Source of the DNA: an uncultured Prevotellaceae bacterium
GTDB lineage: Bacteria; Bacteroidota; Bacteroidia; Bacteroidales; Muribaculaceae
Assembly: GCA_947302275.1 (NCBI GenBank)
Contig: CAMYUW010000009.1
Span: forward strand, 21,325-85,324
DNA: 64,000 nt
Direction: 5' to 3'
Part shown: piece after piece, positions 17,318 to 27,300 of the stretch
Layout: every line of letters starts with the position of its first letter
How positions within the stretch are numbered: position 1 is the stretch's first letter
Notes under the pieces: generated by a model
Told to the model about the DNA's origin: nothing
The model's input: only the letters and a program-made list of their open reading frames with translations
Databases searched by the model: none
Translations under genes and position numbers: made by a program

Positions 17318-20092
17318 ATGAACAAGAGCGAGAAACAGATTGCCCAAGCAGCCCAGCGCTTTGCCGAACGCTGGGAGGGCAAGGGCTATGAGAAAGGCGA
17401 AAGTCAGCTGTTCTGGATAGAACTGCTGACCGAGGTGTTCGGTATTGAAGAGCCCTCAAATGTAATTTCCTTTGAAGATAAGGTGCATATTGACAAGACC
17501 TCGTTTATCGATGGTTACATTGAATGCACACACACCATGATTGAGCAGAAATCAATTGACAAGAGCTTGCTATCATTTATACCACAGAGCGATGGTAAGA
17601 AGTTAACTCCATTCCAGCAGGCTCAACGCTATAGTGCTGGTTTACCCTACAGCAAGCGCCCTCGCTGGATTGTAACTTGTAATTTTGCTGAATTCTTAGT
17701 ATATGATATGGAAAGGCCTAGCGCCAAGCCCGAGAAGATTTTATTGAAGGACCTTGCTAAGGAATACTATCGGCTGCAGTTTCTTGTTGAATCAGGAGCG
17801 AATCACCTTGACAAAGAGATGCAAGTTTCCATCCAGGCCGGTGATATAGTGGCTATTCTTTATGATGCACTGAAGAAACAATATAACGACAATTCTCAAG
17901 AAGCATTTAGGTGGTTAAACATCTTATGTGTCCGCCTTGTATTCTGCCTTTATGCTGAAGATGCAGGTATTTTTCGCCATAACCAATTTCATGATTACAT
18001 TGCTCACTATGATGCCATCGACATTCGAGGGGCATTATTAAGACTATTTGAAGTCCTTAATACACCAGAGGATAAGCGTAGCCGATATCTGATGGATGAC
18101 TTAAAAGCCTTTCCATACACTAATGGAGGGTTATTCGACGAAGTCATTGAGATCCCTCAATTTACCTCAGAATTAAAGGAAACCTTATTGAATAATGCTT
18201 CACTTGATTTTGACTGGAGCGAGATTTCACCTACCATCTTCGGAGCCGTGTTTGAGAGTACTTTAAATCCCGATACGCGCCGCAGTGGCGGTATGCACTA
18301 TACCAGCATTGAAAATATCCACAAGGTCATTGATCCTCTTTTCCTTGACGATCTGCTTCACGAACTGGACGACATTTTGACTGAACCGATTATTAACAAG
18401 CGACAGAAGATGCTTATTAATTATCAAGATAAGTTATCGTCGTTAACTTTTCTGGACCCCGCTTGTGGAAGTGGCAATTTCTTGACTGAGACATACTTAT
18501 CGTTACGCCGACTCGAAAACAGGGCCATTCGTGGTCGCTACGATATTGAGCCATATTTTATCGGTGGAGATAATTTTATCAATCCCATCAAGGTGAACAT
18601 CCATCAGTTCTATGGTATAGAGATTAACGACTTTGCTGTTGCTGTCGCCACTACAGCACTCTGGATCAGCGAATCACAAATGCTAACCGAGACCGAGAAA
18701 ATTATTCATCACGAAATCGACTTCCTGCCCCTCAAGACTTACCCCAATATCACCGAGGGCAATGCCTTGCGAATAAACTGGGAAACTATTGTCCCCAAAG
18801 ATAAACTCAACTACATCATAGGTAACCCTCCATTCAAGGGTAATTCACTACAAAATAAAGAGCAAAAGCAAGATATCTTAAACGTGTTTGTGGACGCAAA
18901 AGGCAAGTCCTTAAAAAAATCAGGAATTATCGATTATGTAGCTGGCTGGTTCTATAAAACAGCTCAGCTAATGCATGGGACAACAATAAAATCCGCTCTT
19001 GTATCGACTAATAGTATTACACAAGGAGAACAGGTCGCAGCTATTTGGAAACCATTAAAGGATCTGTTCAAAATAAAAATAGACTTTGCATATCGTACAT
19101 TCCGCTGGGACAGCGAGGCCAAAATCAAAGCTCAAGTACATTGTGTCATTATTGGCTTCAGTTTTAAAGGTAATAAAAACAAAATAATAATTGACAATGA
19201 AGAATTAATCCGTGCTGATAACATCAATGGCTATCTACTTGATGCGCCTGATTTTTATGTAACAAGCATCCTTGAACCTCTCTGTAAAGTACCAACAATG
19301 TTGAATGGTGGGAAAGCAACTGTCGGCGGGCACCTTATTCTCTCTGAAGATGAAAAGAACAATATTATTCAAGCCAACCCATTATCTGAACAACTCATTC
19401 GACCTTATATGATGGGGAATGACTTTATTCAGAGAAAACCTCGTTATTGCCTTTGGTTGGTAAATGCTGCACCGAACATTATTAGGCAATGCCCAGAAGT
19501 TATGGAAAGAATTGAAAAGGTTCGCACTTTCAGGTTGAAAAGTCCTAAAGCCACAACAAGGAAAAAAGCTGAAACCCCTATGCTATTTGAAGAAGTGAGG
19601 GAATGCACAACTGATTATATTGCAATACCCAAAGTTTCGTCTGAAAATAGAAAGTACATTCCGATAGATTATCTTTCAAAAGATATCATCCCAGGTGATA
19701 AACTATTCATGGTTCCAGCGGCATCAAAGTACTATTTTGGAGTGCTAACATCTAGTGTTCACATGGCATGGATGAAGGTTGTTTGTGGACGTCTAAAGAG
19801 TGATTTTAGTTATTCCAACACGATCGTTTACAACAATTTCCCATGGCCAATAGTGACTGAAAGGCAGCGAGAAAAGATTGAGCAGACTGCACAAGCCATC
19901 CTCGACGCACGTGCCTTGTATCCCAACAGCAGTTTGGCCGACCTGTACGATCCCATAACGATGCCCACCGAACTACTGAAAGCACATCGCGATAACGACC
20001 GCGCCGTCATGGCCGCCTACGGCTTGCCCCCTACTCTTCACGAGAACGAGGTAATAGCACGGTTATTCACACTCTACACCAATCTTATTTAA
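17318..20092 (+). CDS. MmeI-like Type IIL/IIG restriction-modification enzyme
   Basis: The 924-residue single-chain enzyme is close in length and order to MmeI. The N-terminal nuclease has a D-X10-EXK arrangement (Asp65, Glu76, Lys78 in DGYIECTHTMIEQK). A helical spacer is followed by an adenine methyltransferase with FLDPACGSGNF (Asp380) and IIGNPPF (Asn503). The C-terminal third should be the target-recognition domain, followed by a short helical tail. Enzymes of this family methylate one strand and cut at a distance from an asymmetric site. Base composition changes inside the gene: by hand count 63 percent GC at 17341-17400, 23 percent at 19141-19200 and 53 percent at 19861-19920. That suggests the recognition domain was exchanged by recombination. 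Confidence 0.9.
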   Translation: MNKSEKQIAQAAQRFAERWEGKGYEKGESQLFWIELLTEVFGIEEPSNVISFEDKVHIDKTSFIDGYIECTHTMIEQKSIDKSLLSFIPQSDGKKLTPFQQAQRYSAGLPYSKRPRWIVTCNFAEFLVYDMERPSAKPEKILLKDLAKEYYRLQFLVESGANHLDKEMQVSIQAGDIVAILYDALKKQYNDNSQEAFRWLNILCVRLVFCLYAEDAGIFRHNQFHDYIAHYDAIDIRGALLRLFEVLNTPEDKRSRYLMDDLKAFPYTNGGLFDEVIEIPQFTSELKETLLNNASLDFDWSEISPTIFGAVFESTLNPDTRRSGGMHYTSIENIHKVIDPLFLDDLLHELDDILTEPIINKRQKMLINYQDKLSSLTFLDPACGSGNFLTETYLSLRRLENRAIRGRYDIEPYFIGGDNFINPIKVNIHQFYGIEINDFAVAVATTALWISESQMLTETEKIIHHEIDFLPLKTYPNITEGNALRINWETIVPKDKLNYIIGNPPFKGNSLQNKEQKQDILNVFVDAKGKSLKKSGIIDYVAGWFYKTAQLMHGTTIKSALVSTNSITQGEQVAAIWKPLKDLFKIKIDFAYRTFRWDSEAKIKAQVHCVIIGFSFKGNKNKIIIDNEELIRADNINGYLLDAPDFYVTSILEPLCKVPTMLNGGKATVGGHLILSEDEKNNIIQANPLSEQLIRPYMMGNDFIQRKPRYCLWLVNAAPNIIRQCPEVMERIEKVRTFRLKSPKATTRKKAETPMLFEEVRECTTDYIAIPKVSSENRKYIPIDYLSKDIIPGDKLFMVPAASKYYFGVLTSSVHMAWMKVVCGRLKSDFSYSNTIVYNNFPWPIVTERQREKIEQTAQAILDARALYPNSSLADLYDPITMPTELLKAHRDNDRAVMAAYGLPPTLHENEVIARLFTLYTNLI

Positions 20093-20165
20093 GCTATATA
20101 TAACTAAATGCTTTATTTTTTTTATTTTCTTATTATTAAATGACGTTAGATTGAAAAATTGGTAT

Positions 20166-20173
20166 TATATTTG
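20166..20173 (+). promoter_or_regulatory. Probable -7 box of the two-gene orphan unit
   Basis: TATATTTG fits TAnnTTTG and lies 39 bp before ATG 20213. No matching -33 element is clear. Confidence 0.45.
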
Positions 20174-20212
20174 CAGATTATGTTATAAAACATAAAACAA
20201 TTGTCATTCAAA

Positions 20213-20479
20213 ATGAAACAAATAATTAAATACAAAACCAAAAAAGGAAAGTTTACTTCTTCTGCTCACAATGTAGTAGCCGAATCGCCCTCTTATGTGA
20301 CTAAACAAAGTCTATCAGATGGTATAGCTATTGCTAAAGGCCATTTATTAGTTGAGTATAATTTGAGGGGGGGGCATAAAGCTACTGCAAGATTTTCCAC
20401 AGCAAGACTCATTGATATCGCAGGTGAAGCGATATCAAGAATTCCCATTGTTAAACCAAGCCAAAGAACATTCGAATAA
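20213..20479 (+). CDS. Small protein of unknown function
   Basis: ATG 20213 gives 88 residues; a TTG four codons upstream is a weaker start. The protein is basic at the N-terminus (MKQIIKYKTKKGKF) with alternating hydrophobic residues suggesting a small beta-rich fold, and has no signal peptide or membrane segment. The stop is 2 bp before the next start, so the two genes are almost surely co-transcribed. Both are AT-rich and sit between an R-M enzyme and an HNH protein, so a defence or addiction role is possible. I do not recognise the family. Confidence 0.6.
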   Translation: MKQIIKYKTKKGKFTSSAHNVVAESPSYVTKQSLSDGIAIAKGHLLVEYNLRGGHKATARFSTARLIDIAGEAISRIPIVKPSQRTFE

Positions 20480-20481
20480 GT

Positions 20482-21060
20482 ATGCCTAATGATTATAATG
20501 AAATATATGATAAGCTTGTACAATCAGATAAAGATGCAGTAGGTTTGCTAGCCTATGGCATCTATAAACGTGAAAAACGCAACCATATTATTCAGCACAA
20601 GAAGGAGAATAATAATATTCCACCAACAGATGCAGAAATGAGAGAGTTTAAGACTTTTGCATTGGCTAGTTTAGAACGTTATAAGAAAGAAGGAAAAGGG
20701 GTCTTTCTTGAATGTGTTGGAGCCGCAGTCAAAGAAGAATTAGAAAGAAGTCAAGAATACAAAGAAGCATTTAAAAGTATAGCCACAACAGCCAACTCCA
20801 AGATTAATGATATTAATGGGTCAATAAAAAAAGACATCGAAGATATAATAAAAGAACGAACATTTAGTGGATGGGCAACTTTAGGCTTGAATGTGGCCGG
20901 GACATTTCTATTTTCAATAATACTAATTATTCTTTATGTTATTCTTCTTACGTCTCAGAGAGATATTAAGCAGTTTGTGGATAGTGTAGTGCCACACCAA
21001 ATAGAGTCAGTAGCGCCATCTGATTCAGTAACATATACAGAAGAAACAGTTAATAAATAG
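20482..21060 (+). CDS. Membrane-anchored protein of unknown function
   Basis: The 192-residue protein has a cytoplasmic helical N-terminal part (about 1-120) that starts with YDKLVQSDKDAVGLLAYGIYKREKRNHI, a motif I associate with uncharacterised bacterial and phage proteins. A single strong transmembrane segment (about 133-155, FLFSIILIILYVILL) is followed by a short polar tail. This helical-sensor-plus-anchor layout occurs in some abortive-infection effectors, but no toxin domain is identified. It is paired with the 88-residue gene upstream. Composition is strongly AT-rich compared with flanking host genes, which supports horizontal acquisition. Confidence 0.7.
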   Translation: MPNDYNEIYDKLVQSDKDAVGLLAYGIYKREKRNHIIQHKKENNNIPPTDAEMREFKTFALASLERYKKEGKGVFLECVGAAVKEELERSQEYKEAFKSIATTANSKINDINGSIKKDIEDIIKERTFSGWATLGLNVAGTFLFSIILIILYVILLTSQRDIKQFVDSVVPHQIESVAPSDSVTYTEETVNK

Positions 21061-21214
21061 AGTGTTATTATATGGGAAAGAGATGTTCTTTATTAATGTA
21101 GACACATAGAATCATTATAGACTGAGGAGAATTGAGCAGATCGTTATTATATTTGCTTTTTGGATGCTAAAATATAAATGGGTCTTGAATATTAATTACC
21201 TTGAACTCAATGGC

Positions 21215-23161
21215 TTAATTGAGATAGCATTTCCTGTGTATTGCATTATCCTTTACCGTGATATATTTACGGCCATCGGCAGAAGGGACTAGATAAACTG
21301 CATGTTCTAAGATACAATCTCTATCTTTCATCTTGTCTAGGCTACATTTCTCGAATTGAGTACCCTTCCTTCGCATCGATAATTGACACTCTGCTGCCGC
21401 AAGTGCAAAATCAAACAAATAATTACGCAGTTCAACATGGAATGCAAATGTTATTGTCGCCTGTTCATCATATTCTACATTAATGTATTTTTCAAACGAA
21501 TTGATATCGAAGATAACATTAAAAGAAAATGAGAAGAATGGAATTCTATATGTCGTATCGTACGCTGTTGCTTGCATTTGGACACTCACCGTTCTTAAAA
21601 CTTTATCTATAGTAAAAACAGGAAAAAGAGTTTCTTGGGTAATGTCTCTCAAATCTGCCTCTGTAACTTTACCATCATATAACACCTCAAAAGTGCTTTT
21701 TGCCACTCGATTGAGGGTTATCCCATAGGTGACAAAAGCCGGCATTCTGATATCCGAATTCTCCTTTTCGTGTCTAATTGTTTCAAGAAAAACCGGGTGA
21801 TTATTTGGCAGGATTTTAACATTAGGTGATGATGGGTCGATTTCCCAATTCACCCATGGTGTAGATAGATGACGATTAGATGTACCTTGCTTAACCCAAT
21901 GATGTATTCCTATTAAATCTCCCATGAGTTGCCAATGAGATTTCAAATCGTCATCATACTTATACTTGCCCGCATCAACATCAGTCAAAGGGACAGAAAA
22001 CATATAAGCAATATCGTAAATCCACAAAACTGCGGTGCAATAAGGAGAATTCTTCAATATCCCACGATTATTAACCATGATATCTAATACAGGTTGCTTG
22101 AAAGGCACTTCGTCATCGGTAAAGACTGAGCACAAAGCCGATGGGAGTGAATCTACAAACCAATCGCCATTAGATTTAATCCATTTTATCGTATTCTCAA
22201 AATGAGGCAGTTCTTTTGCTGGAATCAAATCAATGACCATTTTACAGAGCGCTTTATATAGTCCCTCATCGGTGATTGGGTTTCCCATTTCCAGATGGTA
22301 AAAGAATGGTTTTGTTTTATCCACTCCTGCTGGCAATTCTTCCTCCATTATGTACAATACAGGCGAACCGTCTAAATCAGCTTTGATAATAAACTGCTTG
22401 CCCAATACTGTAGGAGTCCTGGTAGTTTCTTTCCTTGGGATATGATACATGGCCCTTCTAAAATCCATTAACCTCCTAAAAAGATCTTCAATAGGTGCTA
22501 AATTATGGTTACATGCGTCACACTCGTCAAAACAAAATAAGAGCTTATTGCCTAATGCCTCCTGTATAGCGTGTGCCTTTTGGTTGAAGGTCACATCGGG
22601 CCTACTCTTTCCACAGAAACGGCATACCCGATTATCCTCATTTTCGTTACCTACCCACGACTCTATTCCATCATAACCATAAGAATGAAATTCAAATAAG
22701 ATATTTAGTTTTGAGTAGTGTTCAAACGCTTTGTTATGAATCATCGGAAATGGAACATAGCCCTCTTTCATCACTTTGATGCAATCAATGGCTGTTCTGC
22801 GCTCAACAACCGACGCTTTCATTTCATTAAAATAATAGAAATGATCATTGTCTTGTAACTTATCAACAAAACCCTTTAGTTTACGTATCCTGTGCCTTGT
22901 AAAGTCATCATACTTATGTGTCAATTCCTCAATTGCACTACGTGTCTGGGGACACACTTCAATAAAAGCCCAGGCCGAATTCATGTGTTTTATTTTGCAA
23001 CGACGCATGAAAGTATGCTCTATCTCAGTGGTCATGATGCCGTCGTTATCGTTGTAACTGAGCCTCTGTGTGTCATTTACCGAATACAGTAATATAATTA
23101 TACTTGACATGACATCAATAATGGAGTTTTTGAAATCTATAAATGTAGTATTCCTTGTCAA
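21215..23161 (-). CDS. Large HNH-endonuclease-like protein of unknown role
   Basis: The frame holds 648 codons. An HNH_5-like zinc finger/nuclease motif lies at 180-218: C-x2-C (Cys180, Cys183), the KAHAIQEALGN histidine (His197), then CDACN (Cys214, Cys217, Asn218). The other regions are not recognised; the C-terminal half is long and AT-rich. The start is uncertain: Met18 (23110), Met43 (23035) and Met52 (23008) are alternatives, and the hydrophobic first 30 residues look unlike a real N-terminus. It converges on the orphan pair and completes an accessory block with the R-M enzyme. A DNA-cutting defence function is plausible but unproven. Confidence 0.72.
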   Translation of the reverse strand: MTRNTTFIDFKNSIIDVMSSIIILLYSVNDTQRLSYNDNDGIMTTEIEHTFMRRCKIKHMNSAWAFIEVCPQTRSAIEELTHKYDDFTRHRIRKLKGFVDKLQDNDHFYYFNEMKASVVERRTAIDCIKVMKEGYVPFPMIHNKAFEHYSKLNILFEFHSYGYDGIESWVGNENEDNRVCRFCGKSRPDVTFNQKAHAIQEALGNKLLFCFDECDACNHNLAPIEDLFRRLMDFRRAMYHIPRKETTRTPTVLGKQFIIKADLDGSPVLYIMEEELPAGVDKTKPFFYHLEMGNPITDEGLYKALCKMVIDLIPAKELPHFENTIKWIKSNGDWFVDSLPSALCSVFTDDEVPFKQPVLDIMVNNRGILKNSPYCTAVLWIYDIAYMFSVPLTDVDAGKYKYDDDLKSHWQLMGDLIGIHHWVKQGTSNRHLSTPWVNWEIDPSSPNVKILPNNHPVFLETIRHEKENSDIRMPAFVTYGITLNRVAKSTFEVLYDGKVTEADLRDITQETLFPVFTIDKVLRTVSVQMQATAYDTTYRIPFFSFSFNVIFDINSFEKYINVEYDEQATITFAFHVELRNYLFDFALAAAECQLSMRRKGTQFEKCSLDKMKDRDCILEHAVYLVPSADGRKYITVKDNAIHRKCYLN

Positions 23162-23299
23162 TAAGGGTTGAAACGGGGTTTCATCGATTAAGTTATTCCA
23201 GTTATGGGAGTTGTTTTTATTTTGCTACAGGTTGGATAGCATTGTCTTTATTATATTTATTTCTTCCTTATTTGAGGTGGCACAGCGAGAGCGGTGTGG

Positions 23300-23485
23300 C
23301 TACAGGTCATCGGTGGATTTGTGCTTGGTTTTGCGGGTGTAGGTTTTCTTGGAGCGGTGGATGCGGTTTGTCGAATGGAATCCGGGGCCGAGCACTTCCT
23401 GTTGGCCTTCACGGTTACCTCGACGCATGGCCTTGATGACATCATCCAGGCGCGATTTCTCCTTTTTATTCTTCTTCATACACAC
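23300..23485 (-). CDS. Small basic conserved Bacteroidales protein
   Basis: This 61-residue protein (59 if the third codon, also ATG, is used) is lysine/arginine-rich. Its pattern DDVIKAMRRGNREGQQEVLG followed by RIHRSKKTYTRK resembles a small protein family that I recall from many Bacteroidales genomes, usually unannotated. No domain or function is known to me. A role in nucleic-acid or ribosome contact would fit its charge, but that is inference. Confidence 0.6.
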   Translation of the reverse strand: MCMKKNKKEKSRLDDVIKAMRRGNREGQQEVLGPGFHSTNRIHRSKKTYTRKTKHKSTDDL

Positions 23486-23520
23486 ATCCCTTTTTTCTAA
23501 TCTCTAATCTCTCCCCTCTT

Positions 23521-23913
23521 TTATCTGTTTATCACCCTCACGAAGTCCTCGGGCAGGATGATGTTCTCGTCGTCGATGGCATCGGCAAACAGTGGGGCGA
23601 TCTGCTCGATGGTGAAGCCTGCAATGCCGCAACCGATGGGTGTAACAAGGAACTTCAGGTCGTGGTGCTCACGTGCAAAGGCGATGAACTCGTCCACATA
23701 GGGCTTGATGACGTCAACGCCGCCATGCATCGTGGGGATGGCATAACTCTGCCCTTGCAGGCCCACACCCTGACCCCACACGGCGCCAAAGCACTCGAGC
23801 GCGACACGCGCAGCGCCGCCAGCATGAAATCCGCCCAAATTACTGCCAAACACAAATACCTCGTTCTCGCTCAACCGGTTAATCCACTCGGGTGTAAAAT
23901 CTCTGTTATACAT
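23521..23913 (-). CDS. A1S_2505-like phage-associated/macro-like protein
   Basis: The 130-residue protein has the motifs of the A1S_2505 family often labelled phage non-structural protein: ENEVFVFGSNLGGFHAGGAA near the N-terminus and FLVTPIGCGIAGF in the second half. The glycine-rich FGSNL..GxHxGGAA and PIGCGIAG loops resemble nucleotide or ADP-ribose binding loops of macro-like folds. It occurs in bacterial chromosomes as well as prophages; no other phage genes are here. It lies 35 bp upstream of the small basic gene on the same strand, so the two may form one transcript. The substrate is unknown. Confidence 0.78.
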   Translation of the reverse strand: MYNRDFTPEWINRLSENEVFVFGSNLGGFHAGGAARVALECFGAVWGQGVGLQGQSYAIPTMHGGVDVIKPYVDEFIAFAREHHDLKFLVTPIGCGIAGFTIEQIAPLFADAIDDENIILPEDFVRVINR

Positions 23914-24018
23914 AACTTTTAATAACTTTTAATTTAGTAGTCCTGCAACAACCATGCCAACCAGACCAAAAAACAAGGAAAATCACGGAAAAAACAAAGC
24001 ATCATCACATGGCGACCA

Positions 24019-24240
24019 GTAACTATTCAGCGAATGTAACCCCTCGCAAAGCCGCTAAGGCACTAAGATTAATAATTAATTAAATGGATTATGCCAGATG
24101 TCAAGCTTATTCAAACAATGAACAATTATCATCAAATCAATCACATATTTTTATATACAGCAAACGAATATAAAACAAATACTTTGCGTCTTTGCGCCTT
24201 AGCGTGAGGCATAACAGAAGGCGTTTGGCTGAATAGTTAC
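24019..24240. repeat. 222-bp inverted-repeat element
   Basis: Perfect 13-bp ends GTAACTATTCAGC (24019-24031) and complement (24228-24240) enclose a non-coding, AT-rich centre with a second inverted pair around CGCTAAGGC (24054-24062 and 24196-24204). The block at 24181-24204, read on the minus strand, is nearly identical over 18 bases to the hairpin arm at 30709-30726. It resembles a MITE or REP-like element; no transposase or clear target duplication is seen. It accounts for most of the gene-free gap 23914-24370. Confidence 0.6.
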
Positions 24241-24309
24241 CGAGGCACAACACAAACGTTAATATACGTTAAATGCAAGAGTTTTTCATGTTTTTTCGTT
24301 GAATAATTG

Positions 24310-24317
24310 TATTTTTG
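24310..24317 (+). promoter_or_regulatory. Probable -7 box of repeat/dockerin protein gene
   Basis: TATTTTTG fits TAnnTTTG and leaves a leader of about 45-50 bases before ATG 24371. Confidence 0.45.
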
Positions 24318-24370
24318 TAACAAATCTGAAACTTATTAACCATAATTATTAACTTTAAAACTATTTGCTT

Positions 24371-27300
24371 ATGAAAAGAATTCTATTCCTATTGCTGGGC
24401 CTCACCATTGCGGTGGGCGCTTCGGCTGGTGTGGATACTTGGAATCAAAAGCATGACGCCATCATGCAGAAGCGGCATCCGGCGTCAGAGCAACGTTTCA
24501 AGTCGCACAACATGCAACACAAGGCCACTAAACCGACGAAACTGAGGGGTGAAACGCCCGAGGCCAATTACGAGCAACCCGAAGGCACTCTCGTGACCTA
24601 CAAGCGCTCCGGAGATTGCACTGGAAATTATGGTAATCCATTTTCTCAAAGAGGCAATGTCATGGTGGTTTATGACCCTGATGGCACCACGGTATATGTC
24701 AAAGGTCTGGCGTGCGGAGTGTATAATAGTGGATGGGTGACTGGCACCATTGCCAACGGAAAAATCACCATTCCGCTTGGACAGTATGTTTGGACCTATT
24801 ACGAAGATGGAGAGTACTGGTACGGGCTCTATCTGGCATGGGGCTCAGTCGAGAAGAATCAAGATAGCGATAAGTTTGTGTTCACTCCTGACCCCGACGT
24901 GACCGCTGTCACCTACACCATCGACGGTGACAACATCGTCCTGGACAACTCCAACGGAGGTGATAACGGCGACGGAGCCACGGGTCTCGTTTCCTTTTGG
25001 GATGATGAAGACGATTTCTATTATTTTGAATGGGGCACGGTATTCACACCCGATGAAATCGCTATTCCAGAAATTATCACTGAGCAGCCCGAAGGCGAAT
25101 TGGTGACCTATGGTCGTGAAAACTATCATCTTTCCTCCTATAATAATCCTTTTTATGATTTTGGTGAACCTATTGATGTCGTCTATGCCCCTGACGGCGA
25201 AACGGTATATATCCGGGACATCATTGTCAATTACTACGAATATAACACATGGGTAAGAGGCACCATCTCAGGCGGCAAAATCCATGTACCTCTAGGTCAG
25301 TATATTTATTTTGACTTAGTAGGCGAAAGTGCGTACTTAGATTGGGGCAGCGCTGCTATTGCACCTGACAACGACGATGACCTCTGGTTCACATTCACAC
25401 CCGACCCGACGGCGACCGAAGTCACTTTCACCATCGACGGTGACAACCTCATCATGGACAACTCAACCGGAGACGATTCTGGTGACGGCGCAACGGGCCT
25501 GGCTATGATGGAGGAATACCTTGATGGTGAAACATACTTCACAATGTACTACAACACCTTCTTATCCCCCTATGTTGAGACAACGGTTATCGAGGATCAG
25601 CCCGAAGGCGAGTTGGTGTCCTACCAGCGCAGCGGTTATTATTTCAGTGGTAATTACCGCACTCAAGGTGGTGAAGTAAATATCGTCTATGCTCCCGACG
25701 GCGAGACCGTTTACATTCAGGACATCATCTGCAATAGCGGTTTTGGCTCTTGGGTGATGGGAACTATCGAGAACGGCAAGATTCATGTTCCCATGAAACA
25801 GTTCATCTATTGGCAAGATCCCAAGAAACAAAATAACCGTGGTAACGGAGGCTGGGGTTATATGTTGGCTTTTGGCCAGACATACTACAATGAGAATTAT
25901 AATGAATACATGTTTAACTATGACCCATCGATTACCGAGGCCACATTCACGATCAATGGCAATGTCATCTCACTAGATGGCACCTCCTTCAGCCCCAATG
26001 ACGACATGGATGGGGCCACAGGTCTAGTTGCCGTGTATAGTGACTACCCCACGTATTTTGCACAGTGCGACATAAACACGGTATTCACCATACCCCCCTC
26101 TGTCATCGACGAGCAGCCTGAGGGCGAGTTAGTGTCCTACTCACGCAGCGGCTACCAAGTTAGTTGGGATGGTGCAGTATCTCAGCAAGACGGTACTGCC
26201 AACATCGTCTATGCTCCCGACGGCGAGACCGTTTATATCCAGGACATCATCTATAACGGTCCCGGCACTTGGGTAAGAGGTACCATCTCGGGTGGCAAGA
26301 TCCATGTTCCAACGGAACAGACTATCGCTATCTTACAACAACAAGACCCAGTAAGAGCCATCCCAGGCAACAGGGGTGGGACTGAATACATCGTCTTAAC
26401 CGCTGGTCAAGTTGTAGAGGATCCCAATTATCCTGGTGAGTACCTGCTCGATTATGACCCCAGCGTGACCGAAATCACGTTCAGCATCAATGGCGATAAC
26501 ATCAGCCTGGACAACACCAGTTTCGGTCCTAACGACGGCGTCGACGGTGCTATGGTTATCGCAGCTTCTTACCTTAGCGCTCCTCAATATTTCGCTATAT
26601 GTGACCTGCTCACTGTATTCGGTGAGCCCCAGGCTGTGCCCACGGTCATCTACGATCAGCCCAATGGCGAATTGGTGACCTACAAGCGTGCCGGTTATGG
26701 CATCTGGAACTACGAAGAGCTCATGAAGAAGGCAAGCGACAGCAAGTACATCAACGAATGGATCAATCTCTCTGAGCAATGGGGTGAGGCCAACGTTGTT
26801 TTTGCCCCCGACGGCGAGACGGTTTACCTGCAAGATCCCGTTTACTGCAACGCTCAGTCCTACCGTGGCACTTGGGTACGAGGCACCTTGAGTGCCAACG
26901 GTACCAAGATTACCGTGCCCCTGGGACAATATGTTCTCTGGAATGATAAATCAGGCTATGGCGAACAATTGGCATGGGGTTCAATCTCGGTTGAGCCAAT
27001 CAATCCCGAGAGCCCCGATGATGAACGGAACGTCATCTTTACGCCCGACAACAGCGTGACCGAGGTGACCTATACCATCACAAACGGTTGTCTCCTCATG
27101 GACAACTCCAATGGTCCTACAGCCGAGGAATTTTATGGTCTCCATGAACAGTACGATAGCGGCTCTATTGATTGGGAAACCTTCCAGGCCGGATTGGAGC
27201 AGATGCTACATGGCACAGGTCTTGCCTATGTAAATCTATCGGGCGATTGGACCAATGAAATCAACTGGGACACCAAGTATGCTTCCTTGCATCCCACTAT

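Noticed and set aside
23521..23913. Prophage region suggested by the A1S_2505-like protein
   Set aside because: No integrase, capsid, terminase, portal or lysis genes are nearby; the family also occurs outside phages.
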